Shown here: positions 23,720 to 30,973 of the stretch, piece after piece
How positions within the stretch are numbered: position 1 is the first letter of the stretch
How the letters are laid out: the number at the start of each line of letters is the position of its first letter
DNA from: Fimbriimonadaceae bacterium
Lineage (GTDB): Bacteria; Armatimonadota; UBA10988
Length of the DNA stretch: 47,185 bases
Assembly: GCA_020850355.1 (NCBI GenBank)
Contig: JADZEX010000090.1
Location: forward strand, 1-47,185
Direction of reading: 5' to 3'
Program-made: the position numbers and the translations under genes
The notes under the pieces: generated by a model
What the model was told of the DNA's origin: nothing
What the model saw: the letters and a program-made list of their open reading frames with translations, nothing else
Database searches by the model: none

Positions 23720-25717
23720 GTGAAGGGGCGACCGCTGGCGCTGGCAATCGGACTCCTGCTGGGCGCGCTGCTGCGCCTGGCCGCCGAGGAGCCGCTGCAC
23801 CTGGCCCTCGACGAGCCGCTGGCCCACGCCGAGGCGGTGGTCCTGGCCAACGACCTGACCATCGCCGGCAGCACCGTGCCGCTGGCCACGGTGACCTTGA
23901 CGCGGGACGGCATCCTGGCGCAGACCGTCACCGCCGACTCCGCCGGCCACTTTGCCTTCGACCCGCTGCCCCTGCGCGACGGGGCCAACCCGCTGCGCAT
24001 CAGCACCCGCCGCGGCGACGAGGTGATCGACCTCGACCGCCGCGTGCGGGCGTTGCGCCGGCTGCCGCGGCTGAGCGTCAGTGCCCCGGGGCCGGAGTTG
24101 CCGACCACCGCCGCCGAGCAGGTCACCGTCAGCGGGACCAGCGAGCCGGGCATCGCCATCCTCGTCGCGGCCGCTGGCGAGGTCGCCACGGTCCGGGCCG
24201 CCGAGGATGGCAGCTTCAGCCTGGGCTCGCCGGGGGTGCTACAGCCCGGCGCCAACCAGATCGTGGTGACCGCGACCGACAGCCTGGGCACCAGCAGCAG
24301 CGTCGAGCGGCTGGTGCTGGTCGATCGCGAGCCGCCCCTGCTGCAGGTCCTGGCGCCGTTCGACGTCGATGGCTGGGTCAACCGTCGCAGCGCCGATCTG
24401 CAGGTGCGCACCGAGCCGGGCGCCACCGCCAGCCTGCAAGTCGCCGACGGCCCGCTGCTGCAGAGCGTCGCCGGGGCCGACGGGCTGGTCACCTTCGCCG
24501 GGACGGTGCTGCGCGATGGGCCGAACCAGGTGGTGCTGACCGCCAGTGACCCGGTCGGCAACGTCACCCGGGCGTCGCGGCTGTTGCGCTGCGATGTCGA
24601 GCCGCCGCCGCTGGTCTTGGCCGCGCCGCTCCACCGGCCAGCCGTCCGGACCAGCGCCACGAGTTGGCTGCTGCAGGGGCGGTCGGTCTATGGGCAGACC
24701 ATCCACCTGACCCACAACGACCGCGCCGTGGCCGACCTGGCTGCCGACGCCGAGGGCCGGTTCAGCAGTCCGGAGCTGGCACTGGTCGACGGCGACAACC
24801 TGTTGCGGTTGTGGACCACCGACGAGGCCGGCAACTCGACGCAGGTGCATCGTGTGGTTTGCTGCGACCGCGAGCCGCCGACTCTCCAACTGACCGCGCC
24901 CGGGCCGGTCGAGTACGTCGAGACCGCCACCGTGCTGCTGGCCGGCCGCACCGAGCCGCGGGCCGCGGTGGTGCTCGGGGGGCCGTTCAACCTGGTCACC
25001 CAGTCCGACGCCGGGGGGCGCTTCCGGTTTGCCGAGGTGCCGGTTGCCGACGGCCTGAACAGCTTCTTGCTGACCCTCACCGACGACCTCGGCAACGCCG
25101 CGGTCTGGCCGCTCGAGGTCTGGGGGCGCGTCAGCCCGCCGACCTTGCAGGTGCTCGCGCCGCAGGACGGCTGGCAGGCGGCGTCGCCCCGCGGCGTGCG
25201 GCTGCTGCTCGAAGAGGGCCTGCGCCTGACGGCGACCTTGGACGGCCGGGCCTTGCGCGACTGGGAGCTGACGGCGGCCGATCCGGTGGGGCTGCCCCGA
25301 CAGACCGCGCTGGCGGCCCTGCCGGACCTGGCGCCTGGGGAGCACCTGCTGCAGGTGGCGGGCGTCTCGTCGGCGGGCGGCCGGCGGGCCGAGGTGACCC
25401 GGCGGTTTCATGTGCCCGGCCCACCGCGCACGCTGCGCTACCAGTTCGAGCCGGCCGCCAGCGGTGGGGGCCAGCTCACCGCCGAACTGCTCGACGCCTG
25501 GAGCCAGCCGGTGGCCGACGGCACCACGCTGACGCTGTTGATTCCCAGTGGCTGGGAGACCGCCCTGGCCCAGACCGGCGAGGTCCGGCTGCCGACCCGC
25601 GTCGGCCGGGTGGTGGCGCCGCTGACGCCGCGCCGCGGCGCGCGGGCCGCGAGGCTGCAGTTGGTCGGGCTGGGCGTGATCGAAAGCGTGCGCCTGGATC
25701 CGCCAACGCGACGCTAG
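23720..25717 (+). CDS. Secreted protein of repeated Ig-like domains
   Basis: A 665-residue protein with a signal peptide (VKGRPLALAIGLLLGALLRLAAEE) and about six consecutive Ig-like domains of 80-90 residues. Each has a pattern such as VTVSGTSEPGIAILV, then an AEDGSFSL strand, then PGANQIVVTATDSLG, joined by VDREPPLLQV-type linkers. This is the glucodextranase-B / bacterial Ig-like type used as stalks on surface proteins. No catalytic domain is seen. Two GTG codons are possible; 23720 is favoured because GGAG at 23710-23713 is better spaced from it than from 23717. It is followed after 43 bases by the PEGA protein gene, so the two likely form an operon. Function is probably structural or adhesive. 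Confidence 0.78.
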   Translation: MKGRPLALAIGLLLGALLRLAAEEPLHLALDEPLAHAEAVVLANDLTIAGSTVPLATVTLTRDGILAQTVTADSAGHFAFDPLPLRDGANPLRISTRRGDEVIDLDRRVRALRRLPRLSVSAPGPELPTTAAEQVTVSGTSEPGIAILVAAAGEVATVRAAEDGSFSLGSPGVLQPGANQIVVTATDSLGTSSSVERLVLVDREPPLLQVLAPFDVDGWVNRRSADLQVRTEPGATASLQVADGPLLQSVAGADGLVTFAGTVLRDGPNQVVLTASDPVGNVTRASRLLRCDVEPPPLVLAAPLHRPAVRTSATSWLLQGRSVYGQTIHLTHNDRAVADLAADAEGRFSSPELALVDGDNLLRLWTTDEAGNSTQVHRVVCCDREPPTLQLTAPGPVEYVETATVLLAGRTEPRAAVVLGGPFNLVTQSDAGGRFRFAEVPVADGLNSFLLTLTDDLGNAAVWPLEVWGRVSPPTLQVLAPQDGWQAASPRGVRLLLEEGLRLTATLDGRALRDWELTAADPVGLPRQTALAALPDLAPGEHLLQVAGVSSAGGRRAEVTRRFHVPGPPRTLRYQFEPAASGGGQLTAELLDAWSQPVADGTTLTLLIPSGWETALAQTGEVRLPTRVGRVVAPLTPRRGARAARLQLVGLGVIESVRLDPPTRR

Positions 25718-25760
25718 ACTGGCAACGTTTCGGCGCGGCAGGCCTCCAAACAGCAGAACC

Positions 25761-27608
25761 ATGCGTCCTAGCCGCCTGTTGCTGCTGTTGCCGCTGTTGC
25801 TGCTCGCCGGCCCCGCCCCCGCGGGCCAGCGCAAGGTCACCCTGTACGGTTTCCAGACCCGTGGCGAGGGCCTGCGGTTGGCCGCCGCGGCCGCCAACCG
25901 CGCCGTGGTGCTGGCGCTGGCGGCGCTGCCCGAGACCACCGCCAGCCGCCTCGAACCCGCCAGCGGCGCCGCCGCCCCGGACCGCACCTGGGCGCTCGGC
26001 GAGCTGAGCGGCAAAATCGCCGAAGTGACCGCCGCCGACCTGGTGCTGTGCGGGGTGCTGACCCGCAGCGGCGAGCAGGTGCTGGTCAGCCTGACCGGCT
26101 ACGATGCCGCCAGCCGGGAACTGCACCTTTCTGCCGCGCTGCAACTGACGCGGCCCACCGGCCGGCCGTCGGCCGACTGGGAGCAGGCCGTCTGTCAGGC
26201 CGCGCTGGCCGCGGTGACGCGCTGGAGTTGGCCCAGCGGCAGCGTCAGCGAGGTGGTCGAGGGGCCCCAGGGGCAGGTCCTACGGCTGCGCTGGACCGCT
26301 GGCCAGGCCGTCCTGGGAGCCACCGCCGCGGCCTGGCGCCGCCCAGCCGCGCGGCTGGCCCTGCAGACCGGTGACCGCTTCGCCGCGCCTTTGGAGCCGC
26401 TCGGCGCGGCCACCCTGGTGCGCACCGAAGGGTCCACCGCCTGGCTGGAGTTGCCCGCCACGCCGGCCGTCACCGCCGGTGAAACGGTCGTCCTGGCCCC
26501 GCTCGGGGCCGCCGTCGAGGAGCCGCCGGGGGTCGTCTTGACCAGCCAGCCGTGGGGGGCGGTGGCCGCCGTCGACGGGCGGCTGCGCGGCGTCACGCCG
26601 CTCTGGGTGCCGCTGGCGATGGCCGGCGAGACCGACCTGCAGTTGCAGCACCCCGACACCACGCTGTGGCGGCGTGCGGTGACCTCGGAGGTCCCGCCGG
26701 GCGGGCTGCTGGAAGCGCTCTTGACCTACGGCAGTGGCGTCAGCGCCCCGGAGACGACCGGGCTCAGCATCAGCGTCGACAGTCGCCCCGCCGGGGCCGA
26801 GGTGCTGCTGGACGGCGTGCCCCAGGGACTCACCCCGGTGCGGCTGACCGGCCTGCGCGGGCGGCCGCTGTTGCTGGTGCGGCGCGAGGGCTACCTGCCG
26901 TGGCAGATGCAGTTGGCCACCAGCGGTCCGGCCGCGGTGGTCGCCGAGCTGCAGCCGGCCTTTGGCGGCCTGGCCGTCAGCAGCCGGCCCGCCGGCGCCG
27001 AGGTCTACGTCGACGGCCACCGCCACGGCGTGACGCCGTTGCGGCTGACCGGCTTGCCGACCGGACCCCACCAGGTGCGGCTGCACGGCCCGGCCGGCCG
27101 CGCGGTGGCCCGCGAGGTGACCATCGCGGCCGGCGGCGAGGCCCAGTTGGAGGTCGACTTCAGCGCCCTCGAAGGCCCACCGGCCCCACCCGAGGACGGC
27201 GCGATCCCGGCCCCGGCGGCACCGTTGCCCGGCCAACTCGCCGTGCAGGGTATCGCCTGGCAGCGCAAGTTCAACGTCGCCCCAGCCAGTCGGCTGCATC
27301 TCGTGGCCGCCCGCCTTGACCGTGGTGGCTTGCTCAGTTGCGCCCTGGCGCCGGTCCGCAGCTACTACGCCGAGCCCGTCGCCGGCGGCTTTCAGATCAC
27401 TTGGCGCGATCTCCCAGTGACGCTGGCCCGGGAGCTGATCGGCGCGGTGACCCTGCCGGAGATCCGCTCCATCGAGCTGCGCGGCGACGGCCAACGGCTG
27501 GTCGTCACCGTGCTGACCGCGCCCGGGGTGGCCGTCAAGGTGCACGACAGCTCCGGCCTCGACCGCCTGCGCGTCGTGCTACTGCCGCCGGGCCCCCCGG
27601 CACCCTAA
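25761..27608 (+). CDS. Exported PEGA-repeat protein with AMIN-like C-terminus
   Basis: A 615-residue protein with signal peptide MRPSRLLLLLPLLLLAGPAPA. The N-terminal 200 residues look like an envelope protein domain that computes on repeated helices (AAAAANRAVVLALAALPE). From about 255 there are three PEGA-type segments: SQPWGAVAAVDGRLRGVTPL, SRPAGAEVLLDGVPQGLTPV and SRPAGAEVYVDGHRHGVTPL. The last 110 residues, after a Pro/Ala linker, resemble an AMIN-like beta domain (IRSIELRGDGQRLVVTVLT). PEGA domains are small surface beta modules. Only a weak ribosome site (GCAGAACC) precedes ATG 25761, which suggests coupling to the Ig-like gene. Its stop codon overlaps the stop of the convergent small gene at 27605. 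Confidence 0.78.
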   Translation: MRPSRLLLLLPLLLLAGPAPAGQRKVTLYGFQTRGEGLRLAAAAANRAVVLALAALPETTASRLEPASGAAAPDRTWALGELSGKIAEVTAADLVLCGVLTRSGEQVLVSLTGYDAASRELHLSAALQLTRPTGRPSADWEQAVCQAALAAVTRWSWPSGSVSEVVEGPQGQVLRLRWTAGQAVLGATAAAWRRPAARLALQTGDRFAAPLEPLGAATLVRTEGSTAWLELPATPAVTAGETVVLAPLGAAVEEPPGVVLTSQPWGAVAAVDGRLRGVTPLWVPLAMAGETDLQLQHPDTTLWRRAVTSEVPPGGLLEALLTYGSGVSAPETTGLSISVDSRPAGAEVLLDGVPQGLTPVRLTGLRGRPLLLVRREGYLPWQMQLATSGPAAVVAELQPAFGGLAVSSRPAGAEVYVDGHRHGVTPLRLTGLPTGPHQVRLHGPAGRAVAREVTIAAGGEAQLEVDFSALEGPPAPPEDGAIPAPAAPLPGQLAVQGIAWQRKFNVAPASRLHLVAARLDRGGLLSCALAPVRSYYAEPVAGGFQITWRDLPVTLARELIGAVTLPEIRSIELRGDGQRLVVTVLTAPGVAVKVHDSSGLDRLRVVLLPPGPPAP

Positions 27609-27862
27609 GCGCTGGGGCCCTCGTCGCCGAACACCCGCAGCCGCACATAGTCGCTTAGCGAGCAGCCGCTGGCCGCGGCCAACTGCTCCAGGAGCGACTT
27701 CTCAGCAAACGACAGCCGCAAGTTGAGCTGCGTCTGCATGCGGCTCTCGGCCCGACAGCAGCGCCCGCGCCGCGGCCCGTGGGGGCAGCCGCAGCGCGGG
27801 CAGCACGGCCGGTCGGCCGCCGGCTCCGGGCCATCGGTCGGGTCAGGAGCCGTGGCAGTCAC
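27605..27862 (-). CDS. Small zinc-ribbon plus ribbon-helix-helix protein, possible autoregulator
   Basis: An 85-residue protein starting at GTG 27862, inside the 3' end of the NifX-like gene (20-base overlap). Residues 20-36 contain CCPRCGC and a later RCC, a likely zinc-binding knuckle. The C-terminal 44 residues (MQTQLNLRLSFAEKSLLEQL, then SGCSLSDYVRLRVFG) have the ribbon-helix-helix pattern: a basic/hydrophobic strand, a helix, a turn and a second helix, as in MobC/CopG/MetJ-like DNA-binding proteins. ATG 27739 would give the RHH part alone. The perfect palindrome at 28290-28309 upstream of the NifX-like gene is a natural candidate operator. Its stop TAG overlaps the TAA of the convergent PEGA gene. 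Metal-dependent control is an inference. Confidence 0.6.
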   Translation of the reverse strand: MTATAPDPTDGPEPAADRPCCPRCGCPHGPRRGRCCRAESRMQTQLNLRLSFAEKSLLEQLAAASGCSLSDYVRLRVFGDEGPSA

Positions 27863-28277
27863 AGCCGCAACCCGCCTCGCCGTGATGGTGTTCGTGGTGC
27901 TCGTGGGGTGTCCCGCAGTCCGGGGCCCGACGCTCGGTCGGGGCGCTCTGAAGGTACTCCTGCACCGCCGCCAGCACCGAGTCCTGGCGCGACGAGACCA
28001 CTTCCAGACCCAGTTGCCGCAGCGCGCGGGCCATCGGGGCGCCCATCCCGCCGGCCACCACCACCTGGCAATCGCCCAGCAGCGCCGCCAGGCGATCATG
28101 GGGATCGACCGGTGCGGCGCCCAGCGCCAGCAGCGCATTCGCGGCTGCCCGGCGGCGGTACTCTGCGGCCTGTGGCAGGTCGCCGTCGACTTCCACCACC
28201 GTGAACCCCTGGGCCCGCCCGAAATGCTGGCAGAGCGCCTGGCCGTCATCCGACGGCACGGCAATCCGTAGTCCCAT
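27843..28277 (-). CDS. NifX/NafY-like dinitrogenase cofactor domain protein with His/Cys-rich tail
   Basis: A 144-residue protein. Residues 1-110 match the dinitrogenase iron-molybdenum cofactor fold (PF02579): LRIAVPSDDGQALCQHFGRA at the start and CQVVVAGGMGAPMARALRQLG later, the latter the usual glycine-rich loop. Homologues outside nitrogen fixers are common and are thought to bind metal clusters. The last 22 residues are HEHHEHHHGEAGCGCDCHGS-like, a strong metal-binding tail. No nif structural genes are near. GGAGATGGAAG precedes ATG 28277, and a perfect 20-bp palindrome lies 13-32 bases upstream. It lies 70 bases downstream of the SPL-like radical SAM gene and overlaps the small RHH gene by 20 bases, suggesting one regulated unit. 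Confidence 0.88.
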   Translation of the reverse strand: MGLRIAVPSDDGQALCQHFGRAQGFTVVEVDGDLPQAAEYRRRAAANALLALGAAPVDPHDRLAALLGDCQVVVAGGMGAPMARALRQLGLEVVSSRQDSVLAAVQEYLQSAPTERRAPDCGTPHEHHEHHHGEAGCGCDCHGS

Positions 28278-28289
28278 CTTCCATCTCCA

Positions 28290-28309
28290 GCGTATAGACG
28301 TCTATACGC
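28290..28309. promoter_or_regulatory. Perfect 20-bp palindromic operator candidate
   Basis: GCGTATAGACGTCTATACGC is its own reverse complement over all 20 bases, AT-rich within a GC-rich genome, and lies 13-32 bases upstream of the NifX-like start. The core AGACGTCT equals the met-box consensus bound by MetJ, an RHH repressor. It may overlap the promoter or leader of the NifX-like gene. The small RHH protein encoded at 27605-27862 is the natural candidate binder; this is an inference. Confidence 0.75.
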
Positions 28310-28347
28310 CATCCAGTGTACCGCGGCGGCCGCGAGTTGACCAGGGC

Positions 28348-29652
28348 TCAGACGGCGACGGGCGAGCCATCGAGGTGGACCGGCCGGGCGATCCGCCAGG
28401 GGCTGGACGACAGGCGGACCAGGCCGGGCGTGGCCTGCGGGCCGCAGCCGCAGGGGTAGTCGCCGGGCCGGTAGCCCAGCGCCGGGCCGAGTTCCTGCCA
28501 CATCGGCAGGCTCTCGGTACACAGGCTGATCGGCACCTCGGCGCTGTAGCGGCGGATTTCGCGGATGCAGAACTCGTACACCTCGCGGCGCAAGTCGTGG
28601 GGGAACGGCCGGACTCGGACCCCCTTCAGCTCGTCCGCGGCGGCCGCGGCGCCGGCCAGGAAGCGTGGGTCGAGCAGGCTGGTGTCGGCCGCCGCGACCA
28701 GCTCCTGGTAGTCCATCCAGGCCAGCGTGAAGAGCGAGATCAGATCGGGCTGGACGGCCGCGAAGAGGTGCTCGATAAGGGTTGCCATTTCGGCTTGCCA
28801 GCCGACCACCGGGACGATCGGCTTCAGCTTGAAGCGCACCGGGTAGCCCCACGATTGGGCCAGCCGGGCGGCCTCGAGGCGTTCCAGCCAGGTGCCCGAG
28901 CCGGGCTCCATGACGGTGCTCTGGGTCGGTCCGGTGAGGCTCCAGACCAGGATCGTGCGCCCGCGGTGCGGCCGGTCCTGGAGCCAGCCAACGTTGGCCG
29001 ACTTGGTGTGTACGATGATGTGCTGGTCGGGCGTGCCGGCGGCCCACTCCAACAGCGCCGGCAGGCCGCCGTACTCGGGCTCGAGCGCCAAGGCCTCGGC
29101 GTCGTCTTCGTAGAGCCAGGTGGTCTGCCAGGGGTTGAGCCGCGACATCCGGTCGAGTTGCGCGACGACTTCCTCGACATTGAGCATCGCGCACCAGGGC
29201 TCGTGGAGGCCGCAGTAGAAGCACTTGTGGGGACAGCCGTAGGTCAGGTGCAGTCGCCAGGCCGGGCGGCAGACGTGGTCCTGCTGCGGCCGGGTCGCGG
29301 AGTGGTGGCTGTCGAACCAGGCGAAGGCGTCGTAGCCATGGGCCGGCTTGAGGGAGTACGGCGCTCGTGGCCAGGTGGCGCGGATTGCCTGCCAGGTCGC
29401 CGGCCAGGCGTCGTCGAAGCGCATCAGTCCCAGGAACAGCCCCGGATCGCGGGCCGGCGGCGGCATCCCCATGCGGCGGTTGTAATGCCAGCCGAACATC
29501 TGCGCGACGTCGGCGATCTGGTCGCGCCGGCAATCGGCGCACGGCGTGTCGGGCGGCAGAGCCGCCAGCAACCGTGCGGCGCGCGCGGCAGTCAGCGGGT
29601 CCTGCCACACCTCGTCGAGCAGAATCACGTACGGCGGCGCCACCGCATACAT
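28348..29652 (-). CDS. Radical SAM protein, spore-photoproduct-lyase-like family
   Basis: A 434-residue protein with the radical SAM cluster motif CPHKCFYC (Cys140, Cys144, Cys147) in YGCPHKCFYCGLH. The following region fits the SPL family: EDDAEALALEPEYGG, IIVHTKSANVGWLQD, then ILVWSLTGP, which parallels the TKS-NVD...WSLN segment of spore photoproduct lyases. SPL repairs a thymine dimer photoproduct, but many SPL-family proteins in non-sporulating bacteria have no known substrate. Extra cysteines (CADC at 38-41 and a late CGCG) may add metal sites. GGGAGGTCGGC precedes ATG 29652. It is upstream of the NifX-like and RHH genes on the same strand. Whether it shares their operon is uncertain since the palindrome lies in between. 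Confidence 0.82.
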   Translation of the reverse strand: MYAVAPPYVILLDEVWQDPLTAARAARLLAALPPDTPCADCRRDQIADVAQMFGWHYNRRMGMPPPARDPGLFLGLMRFDDAWPATWQAIRATWPRAPYSLKPAHGYDAFAWFDSHHSATRPQQDHVCRPAWRLHLTYGCPHKCFYCGLHEPWCAMLNVEEVVAQLDRMSRLNPWQTTWLYEDDAEALALEPEYGGLPALLEWAAGTPDQHIIVHTKSANVGWLQDRPHRGRTILVWSLTGPTQSTVMEPGSGTWLERLEAARLAQSWGYPVRFKLKPIVPVVGWQAEMATLIEHLFAAVQPDLISLFTLAWMDYQELVAAADTSLLDPRFLAGAAAAADELKGVRVRPFPHDLRREVYEFCIREIRRYSAEVPISLCTESLPMWQELGPALGYRPGDYPCGCGPQATPGLVRLSSSPWRIARPVHLDGSPVAV

Positions 29653-29797
29653 GCCGACCTCCCGGCCGCGGCCCGGCGGGCTCGCGGACCCGGTGTTACA
29701 GTTCGCCTACAGACAACCGGCCACCTGCACTGAACCGCCTGAGCAGGGCGGCGTCTGTCGCCGCAGAAGGTTGTCTCAGACGGCCAAGGAGAAAGAG

Positions 29798-30811
29798 ATG
29801 CAGCAGCTTTGGCGCTTGGGGTGCCAGTTGGCGGGTTGGACGTTGGCGATCAGCAGCCTCGCTGGCGCGGCGCCGGAGGGCGACAAGCCGAAGCACGAGC
29901 CGGGCGCGCTGTTCGAGCGGTTCGACAAGAACGCCGACCAGGTCCTGACGGCCGACGAGGTCCCGGCGCAGGTCTGGGCCAAGCTGAAGCAGCGCGACGC
30001 CAACCAGGACGGCCAGGTCACCCGCGAGGAGCTGCGCCCGAAGGACGGCGAGGCCCGCCCCACCGCCGAGCAGATGTTCCAGCGGCTGGACAAGAACCAG
30101 GACCAGGCGCTGACTGCAGATGAGGTGCCGGTGCCCGTCTGGGAGCGGATCAGCAAGGCCGACGCCAACGCCGACGGGAAGCTGACCCTGGACGAAGCCA
30201 AGGCGGCCCTGGCGGCCCGCGAGGGTGGCGAAGGCGGCAAGCGGCACGAGCAGTTGTTCAAGCAGTTCGACGCCGATCAGGACGGCTGCCTGACCCAGGC
30301 CGAAGCCCCCACCGAGGTCTGGCAGCGGATCGCCCCAGCCGATGTGAACACCGACGGCAAGGTCAGCGCCGACGAGCTGAAGGCTCTGGCCGAGGCCGGC
30401 CTGGCCGACAAAGGACGCCCCGGCAAGCCGGGCGAAGGCCGCCCCGCCGGCGAGCTGTTTGCGAAGTACGACAAGAACAAGGACGGCGCCCTGACCCAGG
30501 ACGAAGTCCCCGCCGAGGCCTGGCAGCGCCTCAGCAAGGCCGACGCCAACCAGGACGGCAAGATCACCGCCGCCGAGTTCGAGGCGGCCCGCGCGAAGGG
30601 CGCCGCGGGCCAAGGTGGTGAGGGCAAGGGTGGTGACGGCAAGCCGGGCGAAGGCCGCACGCTGGCGGATCTGTTCAAGAAGCTGGACGCCAACACCGAT
30701 GGCAAGGTGACCGCGGCCGAAGCCGGCGAGCGCTGGGAGAAGCTCTCGAAGCTCGACCGCGATGGCGACGGCGCCGTGTCGCTGGAAGAGGCCAAGGCTG
30801 CGCCGAAGTAG
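29798..30811 (+). CDS. Secreted protein with ten EF-hand motifs
   Basis: A 337-residue protein with a signal peptide (MQQLWRLGCQLAGWTLAISS, cleavage near AGAA). The rest is five pairs of EF-hands, ten in all, with loops such as DKNADQVLTADE, DANQDGQVTREE, DADQDGCLTQAE, DKNKDGALTQDE, DANTDGKVTAAE and DRDGDGAVSLEE, separated by Gly/Lys-rich linkers. A few loops have Gln in place of the usual central Gly. It should bind several calcium ions outside the cytoplasm; such proteins are frequent in planctomycetes. The start is ATG 29798 with AAGGAGA upstream; the longer open frame would run into the divergent radical SAM gene. A hairpin terminator follows at 30844. Confidence 0.93.
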   Translation: MQQLWRLGCQLAGWTLAISSLAGAAPEGDKPKHEPGALFERFDKNADQVLTADEVPAQVWAKLKQRDANQDGQVTREELRPKDGEARPTAEQMFQRLDKNQDQALTADEVPVPVWERISKADANADGKLTLDEAKAALAAREGGEGGKRHEQLFKQFDADQDGCLTQAEAPTEVWQRIAPADVNTDGKVSADELKALAEAGLADKGRPGKPGEGRPAGELFAKYDKNKDGALTQDEVPAEAWQRLSKADANQDGKITAAEFEAARAKGAAGQGGEGKGGDGKPGEGRTLADLFKKLDANTDGKVTAAEAGERWEKLSKLDRDGDGAVSLEEAKAAPK

Positions 30812-30843
30812 CCATCGCCAGCCTGCCTGCAGGCGCTTGTTCA

Positions 30844-30878
30844 AGCCGGTGTCGCCTTGGCGGCACCGGCTGTTTACT
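30844..30878 (+). terminator. Intrinsic terminator after the EF-hand gene
   Basis: AGCCGGTGTCGCC (30844-30856) pairs with GGCGGCACCGGCT (30859-30871) apart from one G-U wobble; opening the inner pairs leaves a normal loop. The run GTTTACTTT follows, giving a moderate U-tract. The position, 33 bases after the EF-hand stop, fits. Confidence 0.78.
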
Positions 30879-30973
30879 TTGGGCTGGTTCGTTAGGGGCT
30901 ACACTAGCGGCGGATGGGGACTTGACCGCAGGCGGCGGACTGGACCGGGTTGCCGGTCACAACGGGGCAGGCC

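Noticed and set aside
21068-23950. Minus-strand open frame of 960 codons spanning both dehydrogenase genes
   Set aside because: It crosses two well-supported genes and an intergenic hairpin; composition is typical of an antisense frame in GC-rich DNA.
27843-28277. Evidence for nitrogen fixation
   Set aside because: Only a NifX-type domain is present; such domains are widespread in non-fixing bacteria and no nifHDK, nifB or nifE/N is in the window.
29709-29778. Inverted repeat ACAGACAACC / GGTTGTCT upstream of the EF-hand gene
   Set aside because: The match is only 8 bases over about 50 bases of spacing, so it is too weak to call as an operator.
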